The translations under genes were made by a program, and so were the position numbers. A stretch of 14,767 nucleotides of DNA. Origin: Methylomonas sp. (GTDB lineage: Bacteria; Pseudomonadota; Gammaproteobacteria; Methylococcales; Methylomonadaceae). The notes beneath the pieces were generated by a model. The model worked only from the letters and a program-made list of their open reading frames with translations, did no database searches and was not told the DNA's origin. This document shows positions 6,276-13,694 of this stretch, in pieces. Where the stretch lies: positions 1 to 14,767 of the forward strand of contig JALSLS010000283.1 in NCBI GenBank assembly GCA_026988195.1. The letters are read 5' to 3'. The first letter of the stretch is position 1; each line of letters begins with the position of its first letter.

Positions 6276-7178
6276 ATGGCTGAATATTACGACCCTGAAA
6301 CATACCAAAACAAATGGAATTATCTTCAATCTGGCACCATTATAGACCAGTATATGATTGAGCGGGAACTGGCTCATGGTGGTTTTAGTTCAGTCTACCT
6401 AGCTCGGCAGCTTAAAGATCAAGTTCAGGTTGCCATTAAGGAGTACCTACCCAGAAAATTTGCCCATCGCACATGGAATAACGTAGTCATATCTCATAGT
6501 GATGAAACTAAAGCTCTGTTTTTAAGAGGCCGTGCGCTTTTTTTTGAAGAGGCAAAAGTACTTGCCAAGCTCAAGCACCATAATATTGTCGACGTCATCA
6601 ATTTTTTTCAAGAAAATGAAACCGTTTATATGGTGATGACTTATGACTATGGCATGACTTTAGACAAAATAATTTCTAATAAACATATTAAAAAAGACGA
6701 ACAATTGCTTCTTTGTATTTTTAAGCAGTTATTAACTGGAATTGAGGTTATTCATCAACAAAAGATGCTTCATCTTGATATTAAACCAGCAAATATTTTA
6801 ATTCGTCCGGATTTTGACCCATTATTATTAGATTTTGGGGCTATTAGAGGATACCCTCACTCAAAAAAAACACCTCAAACAAAGGTTCTCACAACAGGCT
6901 TTTCCCCTATAGAGCAATACACATCAAGCTCATTAGGGCCATGGACTGACCTGTATGCTGTGGGCGCAAGCATGCGTTGTTTTATCAGTGGAAAAAGATT
7001 AATTCCCGCGCCAGACAGAGCAAAAAAAGAAACCATGCTTCCTGCGGTTAAAGCTTATAAACGTACATTTCCTAAGTATTTATTACATGCTATTGACTGG
7101 GCGATGGAAATTGAACCTGAAGCTAGGCCTCAGTCCGTTGCCGAACTGCAAGATGCTTTGTTAAATAATAAATCCTAA
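6276..7178 (+). CDS. Serine/threonine-type protein kinase, soluble, non-RD catalytic loop
   Basis: A 300-residue Hanks-type kinase with no membrane segment or sensor domain beyond the kinase fold. The glycine-rich loop is AHGGFSSVYLA (33-43), the ATP lysine is Lys55 in VAIKEYLP, and the helix C glutamate is probably Glu92. The catalytic loop is HLDIKPANI (167-175, Asp169, Asn173), the metal-binding DFG has Asp186, and the activation-segment end is TGFSPIEQY (207-215). The catalytic loop has Leu in place of the HRD Arg, so activation is unlikely to use the classical activation-loop phosphate pocket. The first 25 residues precede the kinase core. The ribosome site is weak. As I recall, a kinase at this place between yicC and rph recurs in some gammaproteobacteria, hinting at a link to RNA processing or translation, but its substrates are unknown. 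Confidence 0.9.
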   Translation: MAEYYDPETYQNKWNYLQSGTIIDQYMIERELAHGGFSSVYLARQLKDQVQVAIKEYLPRKFAHRTWNNVVISHSDETKALFLRGRALFFEEAKVLAKLKHHNIVDVINFFQENETVYMVMTYDYGMTLDKIISNKHIKKDEQLLLCIFKQLLTGIEVIHQQKMLHLDIKPANILIRPDFDPLLLDFGAIRGYPHSKKTPQTKVLTTGFSPIEQYTSSSLGPWTDLYAVGASMRCFISGKRLIPAPDRAKKETMLPAVKAYKRTFPKYLLHAIDWAMEIEPEARPQSVAELQDALLNNKS

Positions 7179-7239
7179 AGCACTAGGGAGTGGATTGGAA
7201 AACAGTTATACTGTGCCGTTTTTTCAAAAGAGTAACGGC

Positions 7240-7962
7240 ATGAGACCTAGTGGACGTAATCCCGATCAATTAAGAGATGTTAAGTTTATCTGTAACTTTA
7301 CAAAACATGCCGAAGGCTCTGTTATGGTAGAGTTTGGAGACACTCGCGTTCTTTGTACTGCCAGTGTCGAGCGACGAGTGCCTCGTTTTTTAAAAGGTAA
7401 GGGTGAAGGCTGGGTAACGGCTGAATATGGCATGTTACCAAGATCAACCCATGATCGTATGGGTCGAGAAGCAAGTAGAGGTAAACAAGGAGGGCGAACA
7501 TTAGAAATTCAACGCTTAATTGGGCGCTCCCTACGTGCATCTATTGATTTAAAAGCGCTAGGTGAACATACCATTACTCTTGATTGTGATGTTATCCAAG
7601 CCGATGGAGGTACCAGAACCGCTTCAATTACAGGTGGTTTTGTTGCCTTATCCATTGCCATTAAGCATATGCTAGCTAAAAAAATGATCAAGAAAAACCC
7701 TCTACACGGACAAATTGCATCTGTTTCTGTGGGTATTTATAATGGCATTCCTGTTCTCGATTTAGATTACCCCGAAGATAGCAATGCCGAAACTGATATG
7801 AACGTAGTCATGAATGATGCCGGTGCATTTATTGAAGTACAAGGGACTGCAGAAGGCCATGCCTTTAGAAAAGATGAGCTAAACGCTATGCTGGAACTAG
7901 CAGAGCATGGTATTAATCAATTGCTAGAAAAACAACGCGACGCTTTGGATTCTATTACTTAG
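7240..7962 (+). CDS. rph: Ribonuclease PH
   Basis: A 240-residue RNase PH, a phosphate-dependent 3'-5' exoribonuclease and nucleotidyltransferase that trims tRNA 3' ends in a hexameric ring. The sequence follows the family along its full length: MRPSGRNPDQLR, NFTKHAEGSVMVEFG, the RNA-binding RVPRFLKGKGEGWVTAEYGM, GKQGGRTLEIQRLIGRSLRA, CDVIQADGGTRTASITG (phosphate binding and catalysis) and ETDMNVVMND. An open frame extends upstream to TTG at 7195, but family alignment begins at ATG 7240. That ATG has an AAAAGAG Shine-Dalgarno-like site eight bases before it, so I use 7240. It lies 61 bp after the kinase gene on the same strand and is probably cotranscribed. In related genomes rdgB often follows; here a restriction-modification cassette intervenes. 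Confidence 0.96.
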   Translation: MRPSGRNPDQLRDVKFICNFTKHAEGSVMVEFGDTRVLCTASVERRVPRFLKGKGEGWVTAEYGMLPRSTHDRMGREASRGKQGGRTLEIQRLIGRSLRASIDLKALGEHTITLDCDVIQADGGTRTASITGGFVALSIAIKHMLAKKMIKKNPLHGQIASVSVGIYNGIPVLDLDYPEDSNAETDMNVVMNDAGAFIEVQGTAEGHAFRKDELNAMLELAEHGINQLLEKQRDALDSIT

Positions 7963-7995
7963 TACTATAAACCTTAATTAACCGAGATAAAAGCA

Positions 7996-8009
7996 GTTCC
8001 CACGCTCTG
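7996..8009 (+). repeat. Possible truncated copy of a GTTCCCACGCTCTG palindromic repeat
   Basis: GTTCCCACGCTCTG resembles the left half of an extragenic palindrome (arm, short centre, then GCGTGGGAAC) that I recall from several gammaproteobacteria and cyanobacteria. The right half is missing here. The identification rests on memory of the motif and one short match. Confidence 0.3.
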
Positions 8010-8062
8010 GATCACGACTCTTAAGTTAAACACTTATTATTTCATAATCAATGGATTACATT

Positions 8063-8086
8063 GTGTGCCGGATTGTAGCGGCATAT
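8063..8086 (+). other. Hairpin downstream of rph
   Basis: GTGTGCCG (8063-8070) and CGGCATAT (8079-8086) can form an eight-pair RNA stem with two G-U pairs and an eight-base loop. No T-run follows, so it is not a typical intrinsic terminator. It may be a remnant or an RNA-processing signal. Confidence 0.3.
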
Positions 8087-8125
8087 ATGGTATGTAGTAG
8101 AGTAACGTACTATGGCAGGAAGCCC

Positions 8126-8155
8126 GTGGGTAGGATAATGCAGGCTATTGCCGAG
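8126..8155 (+). repeat. Short dispersed repeat, copy 2
   Basis: This segment, beginning GTGGGTAGGATAATGCAGG, matches 2581-2612 at 26 of 30 positions with a 2-base gap. The differences are all transitions, as expected for diverged copies of one repeat. It lies about 110 bp before the methyltransferase gene. Confidence 0.45.
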
Positions 8156-8195
8156 ATTTTTTTGCAAAGCAATAAAAAGGTAACTCAACAGGCTT

Positions 8196-8236
8196 AAAAG
8201 AGGCTCTTTTGAAAAGTGGTGTAAAATAGCTAGAAA
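8196..8236 (+). promoter_or_regulatory. Candidate promoter and operator of the restriction-modification cassette
   Basis: Two overlapping dyads, AAAAGAG-G-CTCTTTT (8196-8210) and CTTTT-G-AAAAG (8206-8216), overlap TTGAAA at 8209-8214. That hexamer is 16 bp from TAGAAA at 8231-8236. A TTGAGGA ribosome site follows at 8247-8253. Restriction-modification operons are often autoregulated by the methyltransferase or a controller protein. No controller gene is visible here, so if this is an operator the methyltransferase itself is the natural candidate. Promoter hexamers are only moderate matches. Confidence 0.35.
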
Positions 8237-8262
8237 AACATTTATGTTGAGGAATTAAAAGT

Positions 8263-9339
8263 ATGCAATTTAGACTAGGAGAATTATTTTCGGGGCCTGG
8301 AGGGATAGGTTTCGCGGCGACAGCGGCAAATGCCATATCAAATAAGGGTGAAGAATTCACAATCAAGCATGTATGGGCAACAGATTACGACAAAGATACT
8401 TGTGACACATACTCAAATAATATTGTGGGAAAAAAATCTAAAAGTGTAATTTGTTGCGATATAAGAAACTTAGACTTTAATAAACTTGGTGGAATATCAA
8501 GCATTGATGGCTTAGCTTTTGGCTTTCCATGTAATGATTTTAGTATGGTTGGCGAACAAAAAGGTATCAACGGTACATTCGGGCCGCTGTATAGCTACGG
8601 GGTAAAAATCTTACAAAAATTTCAGCCCATGTGGTTCTTAGCTGAAAATGTGGGCGGGTTAAGAAACTCTAATGAAGGAAATGCCTTTAAAACAATATTG
8701 AAAGAATTAGAAGAGTGTGGTTACAAAATAACACCTCATTTATATAAATTTGAAAAGTATGGTGTGCCACAAGCTCGGCATAGAATTATAATTATCGGCA
8801 TACGAAATGATATAAAAAAAGAATTTAAAGTTCCCTCGCCTAAGCCATATTCTAATATAGATATCTCTGCTAAAACTGCTATTGAAGTTCCTCCTATACT
8901 AAGTGATGCGCATAATAATGAACATACCAAACATGCACCACAAGTTGTTGAACGATTAAAGTATATTAAGGCAGGTGAAAACGCCTTTAATGCAAAGCTT
9001 CCAAAAGATTTAGAGTTAAATGTAAAGGGAGCAAAAATAAGCCAAATTTATAAAAGGTTACACCCTGAAAAACCATCTTATACTGTTACAGGCAGTGGTG
9101 GTGGAGGAACTCATGTTTATCACTGGAAAGAGAATAGAGCTTTGACTAATAGAGAGCGCGCAAGACTTCAATCATTTCCTGATAATTTTATTTTTTATGG
9201 TTCAAAAGAGAGCGTTAGAAAACAAATTGGCATGGCAGTACCACCAAAAGGTGTAAAAGTAATTTTTGATGCCGTTTTAAATACATTTGCTGGAATTGAA
9301 TATGAAGCAATTGAAAAAAATATTAATTTGGAGTATTAA
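8263..9339 (+). CDS. C5-cytosine DNA methyltransferase of a type II restriction-modification system
   Basis: A 358-residue cytosine-5 DNA methyltransferase that transfers the S-adenosylmethionine methyl group to a cytosine in its recognition site, protecting it from the partner endonuclease. Motif I LFSGPGGIG is at 8-16, motif IV FGFPCNDFS has catalytic Cys90, motif VI ENVGG is at 128-132 and motif VIII QARHRIIIIG is at 170-179. A compact target-recognition region spans about 182-280, ending TVTGSGGGGTH. Motif IX LTNRERARLQSFPD is at 294-307 and motif X QIGMAVPP at 321-328. All ten-motif landmarks I can check are in order and intact. GAGG lies about ten bases before the ATG. The endonuclease gene begins two bases after the stop. 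Partnership with an NgoFVII-type nuclease suggests a GC-rich target, but the sequence alone does not give it. Confidence 0.93.
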   Translation: MQFRLGELFSGPGGIGFAATAANAISNKGEEFTIKHVWATDYDKDTCDTYSNNIVGKKSKSVICCDIRNLDFNKLGGISSIDGLAFGFPCNDFSMVGEQKGINGTFGPLYSYGVKILQKFQPMWFLAENVGGLRNSNEGNAFKTILKELEECGYKITPHLYKFEKYGVPQARHRIIIIGIRNDIKKEFKVPSPKPYSNIDISAKTAIEVPPILSDAHNNEHTKHAPQVVERLKYIKAGENAFNAKLPKDLELNVKGAKISQIYKRLHPEKPSYTVTGSGGGGTHVYHWKENRALTNRERARLQSFPDNFIFYGSKESVRKQIGMAVPPKGVKVIFDAVLNTFAGIEYEAIEKNINLEY

Positions 9340-9341
9340 AA

Positions 9342-10322
9342 ATGAGCTCAGAGCTATTTACGGAAGACCTTTTTTCTAAAGTATTATTGCAACCTGCTAA
9401 TAACAACGGAAGTGATCTATATATTGTATCTGGGTATGCTTCATCAGCAATGGTGTTTCATCATACAGAGAAGCTAAAAAAACAGGAAATAGACATTAAT
9501 GTTCATTTAATTATTGGTATGGCAGGTAGTGACGGTCTTTCTAAAACCAATCACCTTGGGTTCAAAAACTTAATGGAGAATGAATTATCAGGAAAATTTG
9601 AATGTAGCTATTTAATAAATCATCCACCTGTCCATTCTAAAGTTTATTCGTGGTTACGCGGAGATATTCCTATAAAAGGTTTTGCTGGGTCAGCTAATTA
9701 CTCTCAAAAAGCATTTATTGGAAATTCACAGCGTGAAGTAGCAACTGAATGTAATCCGTTACACGCATATAAATACTATCAATCATTAATTGATGATACA
9801 TTGTTCTGCACCCACCAAGATGCAGAGGAAGTGATTGCTCTATACAGTGATAATCGTACTGTATTATCCAATCATAATGCCATTGAAGAGGAAAATGGAG
9901 ATTATGAGCCAACATTAGGTTTAGAAAATGAAAAAATTTCTTTCATTAATAGGTCAGGAAAAATATCCGAGCGTTCAGGATTGAATTGGGGGAAAAGAGA
10001 AGGAAGAGAGCCAAATCAAGCTTATATCCCTTTAAAAGCTGATCTTTATAATTCTGATTTCTTCCCTCCTGTAGGACAACACTTTACTATTAATACTGAT
10101 GATGGAAAAATTTTACTCTGCTCTAGGGCGCAACAAAATGGAAAAGCAATACATACACCTCATAATAACAGTCAATTAGGCGAGTATTTTAGAAATAGGC
10201 TTAATGTAGCTAATGGCGAATTAGTTACTATGGATGATTTACTTAATTATGGAAGAGTTGATATTGATTTCTACAAAGTCGATGAAGAGAATTACTTTAT
10301 GGACTTCTCTGTAAAAAAATAG
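9342..10322 (+). CDS. PLD-family type II restriction endonuclease, NgoFVII/NgoAVII-like
   Basis: A 326-residue protein whose N-terminal half is a phospholipase D-like nuclease domain with one H-x-K motif (His98, Lys100 in PPVHSKVYSW), a downstream GSANYS (116-121, Asn119) and Glu132/Glu136 in REVATE. This matches metal-independent nucleases such as BfiI and NgoAVII, which dimerise to form one active site from two half-sites. The C-terminal half contains GLNWGKREGREPNQAYIPL (213-231), a signature I associate with the B3-like DNA-recognition domain of the NgoFVII family. GGAG at 9330-9333, inside the end of the methyltransferase gene, is its ribosome site, so translation is coupled. It should cut unmethylated DNA at or near the site modified by the partner. 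NgoAVII also has an ATPase subunit gene; none is adjacent here. Confidence 0.88.
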   Translation: MSSELFTEDLFSKVLLQPANNNGSDLYIVSGYASSAMVFHHTEKLKKQEIDINVHLIIGMAGSDGLSKTNHLGFKNLMENELSGKFECSYLINHPPVHSKVYSWLRGDIPIKGFAGSANYSQKAFIGNSQREVATECNPLHAYKYYQSLIDDTLFCTHQDAEEVIALYSDNRTVLSNHNAIEEENGDYEPTLGLENEKISFINRSGKISERSGLNWGKREGREPNQAYIPLKADLYNSDFFPPVGQHFTINTDDGKILLCSRAQQNGKAIHTPHNNSQLGEYFRNRLNVANGELVTMDDLLNYGRVDIDFYKVDEENYFMDFSVKK

Positions 10323-10494
10323 CACGCAAAAAAAACCAGCGGAAAGTTTAAAAATATCTGTTTGGAGCTACTGATTACCGGGTTTTCGACAATCCGTAGT
10401 TTTGGGTTGTCCCCATGAGCCTCTTGTTAGAAGGAAGGAATAATTCCCCCCTTTTCTTTGAACCTTATTCACTTAACCCCAGAAAAACCTCATT
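10323..10494. other. Gene-free right flank of the restriction-modification cassette
   Basis: This 172-bp stretch lies between the endonuclease gene and rdgB. It contains a weak nine-pair stem (CTACTGATT at about 10370 with AATCCGTAG at about 10392, one mismatch) without a following T-run, and a run GGAATAATTCCCCCC near 10438. I see no clear rdgB promoter, and no repeat flanking both sides of the cassette that would mark an insertion target duplication. Confidence 0.6.
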
Positions 10495-11097
10495 ATGCTT
10501 TTTTCGAACCATCAACAAATCGTGTTAGCCAGTGGAAACAAAGGGAAAATAAAAGAAATACAAGCTATCCTAAAACAGCAGCTAGTTATTCCGCAGTCTC
10601 AATTTAATGTTGAAGAGGCCGAAGAAACCGGATCAACTTTTGTAGAAAATGCCATCATCAAAGCCCGTAATGCCGCATTACATTGCAATTCAGCTGCCAT
10701 TGCTGATGATTCTGGCTTAGTTGTAGATGCCTTAGGTGGGGCACCAGGCGTTATCTCAGCACGTTATGCTGGCATTGGAGCATCAGATCAAGATAACTTA
10801 TTAAAATTACTAAAAGATTTAGAAGATATTCCTGCTGAACAACGTACTGCACGATTTGTCTGTGTTATTGTTTTAATGCGCCATGCGAATGACCCATTAC
10901 CCTTCATTGCTCAAGGCACTTGGGAAGGTACTATCCTTGACCAACCGATAGGTGAAAATGGTTTTGGTTATGACCCTGTATTCTGGGTACCTAGCCATAA
11001 AAAAGCCTCTGCCGAATTATCAGCTGAAGTAAAAAATTCACTCAGCCATAGAGGCATTGCTTTAGCACAGCTCACTCAATTATTAAAAAACAACTAG
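10495..11097 (+). CDS. rdgB: RdgB/HAM1 non-canonical purine NTP pyrophosphatase
   Basis: A 200-residue house-cleaning enzyme hydrolysing dITP, ITP and XTP to monophosphates and pyrophosphate, keeping deaminated purines out of DNA and RNA. The length matches the family (about 197). Motifs are VLASGNKGKIKEI (10-22), ENAIIKARNAA (51-61), ADDSGLVVDALGGAPGVISARYAG (from 70; catalytic Asp in ADDSG), GENGFGYDPVFWVP and SHRGIAL near the end. The ATG at 10495 has no strong Shine-Dalgarno site. Its stop codon TAG shares its last base with the GTG start of the next gene, so the two are translated as a unit. In related genomes rdgB frequently follows rph directly. Confidence 0.96.
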   Translation: MLFSNHQQIVLASGNKGKIKEIQAILKQQLVIPQSQFNVEEAEETGSTFVENAIIKARNAALHCNSAAIADDSGLVVDALGGAPGVISARYAGIGASDQDNLLKLLKDLEDIPAEQRTARFVCVIVLMRHANDPLPFIAQGTWEGTILDQPIGENGFGYDPVFWVPSHKKASAELSAEVKNSLSHRGIALAQLTQLLKNN

Positions 11098-12155
11098 TGT
11101 CAACTCTAGTACAGAAAATTGCGAAACAATTTACCCGTGCAACTATTAAAAAGATTACGCCATTAGGTAATGGCTTAATTAACGATACTTTTTTAGTGCA
11201 CACGGAGGGAAGCTGTTTTGTTCTGCAGCGCATCAACACTCAAGTTTTTCCTGCCCCCCACTTGATAATGGAAAATTTAAGTGCCTTAAAAGATCATATT
11301 AAGGTTACCCGTCATACCGCTGTTAAACTAAGTATCCCTAGTGTTTTAAAAACGGTTGATCAACAAGCTTATTACCTAGATCAGGAGTCATGTTTTTGGA
11401 GGTCTTTAGAATTTATTGACAACTCTGTCAGTAAAGAACAAATAAGCAACCATTCCCAAGCAAATCAAGTCGGGTATGCCTTAGGGCACTTTCATCATTT
11501 ATTGCATAATGCTGACATTTCTTTATTTCATGACACCTTACCTGGCTTTCACATTACCCCTAAATATTTTTTACACTATCAAGCAGTAGAGAAAAATCAA
11601 GCAAATAAAATACAGTCTGAAAAAGTACGGCAATGTAAGGACTTTATAAAGCGCTTCGAAGCAAAAATAAATAACCTTGAAAAAGCTAAACAACAGGGCT
11701 TGTTAACTGAACGAATAACGCATGGCGACCCTAAACTTAATAATTTTTTATTTGCTAAAAACACAGACACTATTATTAGCTTAATTGACTTAGATACCGT
11801 TAAACCAGGACTGGTTCATTATGATATTGCCGACTGTTTACGTTCCTGCTGCCATATTCCACACTCAAATATACTTGACCTTGATCTATGTGAAGCAATT
11901 TTAAGCCCTTATTTAAAAGAAACAACCACCTTTTTTACAGAACACGATTATGCTTTTTTGTATTCAGCTATCGAGTTAATACCCTTTGAACTTGGTTTGC
12001 GTTTTTTTACTGATTACCTAGAAGGTAATCAGTATTTTAAAGTTGAATTTGCCGAGCAAAACTTAGAGAGAGCATTAGCTCAGTTTCAGTTATGTGAAAA
12101 TATCAAAGAACAAGAAAAAAGAATCAAACAAATTATTGCTGACAGTAAAACATAA
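11097..12155 (+). CDS. Phosphotransferase, N-acetylhexosamine kinase (NahK)-like
   Basis: A 352-residue APH-fold kinase. The N-terminal lobe reads PLGNGLINDTFLV (22-34), then FVLQRINTQVFPAPHLIMENL (41-61). The C-terminal lobe has the catalytic loop HGDPKLNNFLF (209-219, Asp211, Asn216) and the metal-binding IDLDT (230-234), followed by VHYDIADCLR. This order, especially the LQRIN..VF..P..LMEN stretch, resembles NahK-type N-acetylhexosamine 1-kinases and relatives often mislabelled mucin desulfatase, rather than aminoglycoside-resistance kinases. It probably phosphorylates a sugar or another small metabolite, perhaps in amino-sugar recycling, but the substrate is not determined by the sequence. 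The GTG start overlaps the rdgB stop by one base. It converges with the chemoreceptor gene, leaving 16 bp between stop codons. Confidence 0.82.
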   Translation: MSTLVQKIAKQFTRATIKKITPLGNGLINDTFLVHTEGSCFVLQRINTQVFPAPHLIMENLSALKDHIKVTRHTAVKLSIPSVLKTVDQQAYYLDQESCFWRSLEFIDNSVSKEQISNHSQANQVGYALGHFHHLLHNADISLFHDTLPGFHITPKYFLHYQAVEKNQANKIQSEKVRQCKDFIKRFEAKINNLEKAKQQGLLTERITHGDPKLNNFLFAKNTDTIISLIDLDTVKPGLVHYDIADCLRSCCHIPHSNILDLDLCEAILSPYLKETTTFFTEHDYAFLYSAIELIPFELGLRFFTDYLEGNQYFKVEFAEQNLERALAQFQLCENIKEQEKRIKQIIADSKT

Positions 12156-12171
12156 CTCAAAAAAACCATAT

Positions 12172-13662
12172 TTAGGTGGAAAACTTATCAACTAATTGGT
12201 TTAATTGAGTAGAGGACTGGCCTAGCTCCTGACAAAAAGTAGCGATACTCTCGGCATCACCTGATGTTTCAACAGAAATTTCTGCAATAGTATTAATATT
12301 TCTTTGTACTTCATCAATTACTGATTTTTGCTGCTCTCCTGCTGTTGCAATCTGGCTATTCATTTGATTAATCACCACAACAGACTCAGCAATAGCATTG
12401 AATGCTTCACTAGTACGGTTTGCCTGCTCTACGGCTTCATGCGCTTGTTTATTACCCGTAGCCATCGTATTAACAGCATTTTTAGTCTCTTTTTGTAAGC
12501 CTTCAATCATAAGGTTAATTTCTTCTGTTGATTTCTGGGTACGACTGGCCAAAGTACGAACTTCATCAGCAACCACAGCAAACCCTCGACCTTGCTCTCC
12601 TGCTCTTGCTGCTTCAATAGCTGCATTCAGAGCCAACAAATTAGTTTGATCAGCAATACCTTTAATCACTTCCAGAACAGAACCAATCTGCTCAGTATGA
12701 GCCTCTAGTTTTCGAATAACAGTTGTGGATTGGTCAACACTCGTAGCCAAAGCATCTAATACTTGAATTGTTTGATTAACCACCCCTGTTCCATTTTCAA
12801 CTAGCTTATCCGCTTTTTGGGCTGATGAAGCTGCATCAAATGAATTTTGGGCAACTGCTTGAATGGTACTCGCCATTTCATCAATAGCAGAGACAACAAA
12901 GCTTGTATTACTCTCTTGCTTCTGAATCCTATTTTTTGCATTAATACTCAATTCCTGCAAATTATCCGTTGTATTCAATAATTGACTTGCCGATTGTTGA
13001 CTATTACTGATCGCTTCATTTACTGAACTCATAAACTCATTAAAGTCCATAGCGAAAGCACTCTTTGGATTTTCTTTACGATAGCGTAAATCAATAACAC
13101 CATTAACCCGAGTAAAATGACGACTTATGTCTTGAAGCTCTACATTTATAACAGCTTCCTTTGCTATCTGAATTGACATATAAACCAATAATATACTTTC
13201 AAAAACTACATAAGCCGCATGAGTAAAAACCATCGTCCAAGATGGACCGTTTGAAAAAACATAAACCGAATAGCCAGCACCTTGCAAATAATTAAAAAGG
13301 ATATGGTGTACAGCAATAATACCGGCGGCGGCAACGATAACAGCCCAGTCACGGTAGTAAAGTAAAAAAGCCAACAATACAAAGATACCAAAATGTAGCT
13401 CTACCAAACCATGAGCTTGGTGGATTTCTAAAGCAGAAAAAACCATAAACGAAGCGGCGACAGTTAATCGAGTCAATAAAGAGCCTGGTGATAAATAAAT
13501 CATTGCAACAGGGATAATAGCCGCAGCTAAGCCTATTGTGAAAACCTCCCCCCAAGTATCATGCCAATCTGCTAAGGCCAAAGAAAATGCAAAAAGAAAC
13601 AAGATAACAGCCATCATGACCTTATCCCCTTGCTTATATAAATCCTTCATTTCCGCTTTCAT
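12172..13662 (-). CDS. Methyl-accepting chemotaxis protein with a six-helix, His-rich membrane sensor
   Basis: A 496-residue chemoreceptor. Residues 11-166 are about six hydrophobic helices with almost no periplasmic loop, so the signal is probably sensed in or at the membrane. They contain conserved-looking polar residues (His81, His84, Glu88, His90 in EIHQAHGLVELHF; His119-His120 in AVHHILFN; His148 in THAAYVV) and the motif LLYYRDW. No clear HAMP domain follows; a linker leads to a cytoplasmic coiled-coil domain with the signalling hairpin AIEAARAGEQGRGFAVVADE around 347-366, which binds CheA and CheW. It lacks a C-terminal pentapeptide for CheR. I chose ATG at 13662 because GTGAG lies seven bases upstream; a GTG at 13674 would add four residues and an ATG at 13650 would remove four. 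The nature of the signal is unknown; metal, haem or redox sensing is a guess. Confidence 0.9.
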   Translation of the reverse strand: MKAEMKDLYKQGDKVMMAVILFLFAFSLALADWHDTWGEVFTIGLAAAIIPVAMIYLSPGSLLTRLTVAASFMVFSALEIHQAHGLVELHFGIFVLLAFLLYYRDWAVIVAAAGIIAVHHILFNYLQGAGYSVYVFSNGPSWTMVFTHAAYVVFESILLVYMSIQIAKEAVINVELQDISRHFTRVNGVIDLRYRKENPKSAFAMDFNEFMSSVNEAISNSQQSASQLLNTTDNLQELSINAKNRIQKQESNTSFVVSAIDEMASTIQAVAQNSFDAASSAQKADKLVENGTGVVNQTIQVLDALATSVDQSTTVIRKLEAHTEQIGSVLEVIKGIADQTNLLALNAAIEAARAGEQGRGFAVVADEVRTLASRTQKSTEEINLMIEGLQKETKNAVNTMATGNKQAHEAVEQANRTSEAFNAIAESVVVINQMNSQIATAGEQQKSVIDEVQRNINTIAEISVETSGDAESIATFCQELGQSSTQLNQLVDKFST

Positions 13663-13694
13663 ATAAAAACTCACTCATACAATCTAATAATATA

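Larger units (their letters stand above)
7963..8262. other. 300-bp gene-free left flank of the restriction-modification cassette
   Basis: No reading frame of note is present. It contains a half copy of a known-looking palindrome (7996-8009), a hairpin (8063-8086), the second copy of a dispersed repeat (8126-8155) and a dyad-symmetric promoter region for the methyltransferase. The mix of repeat fragments suggests an old junction of acquired DNA. Confidence 0.7.

Noticed and set aside
7195..7239. Upstream extension of rph from a TTG codon, adding 15 residues
   Set aside because: The family starts at the MRPSGR motif, and the ATG at 7240 has a better ribosome site; the extra residues match nothing in RNase PH.
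8145..8366. Minus-strand open frame across the start of the methyltransferase gene
   Set aside because: It overlaps the promoter region and the conserved motif I of a clear gene; no ribosome site or recognisable domain supports a controller protein here.
8263..10322. Depletion of GCSGC (GCCGC/GCGGC) sites as evidence for an NgoFVII-like specificity
   Set aside because: Such sites are plainly present at many places in the window, including several near the start of the methyltransferase gene. A methylated host need not avoid them, so this gives no information.
10434..10447. Similarity of GGAATAATTCCC to GGAATAACTTCCC in the right arm of the 6080-6244 palindrome
   Set aside because: It is one short match with an indel and no similarity around it, so it cannot be called another copy.
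10323..10452. Possible terminal inverted repeats of the restriction-modification cassette (CGGATTGT at about 8069 and its inverse at about 10390)
   Set aside because: The match is only eight bases, its surroundings do not align, and no target-site duplication is visible.
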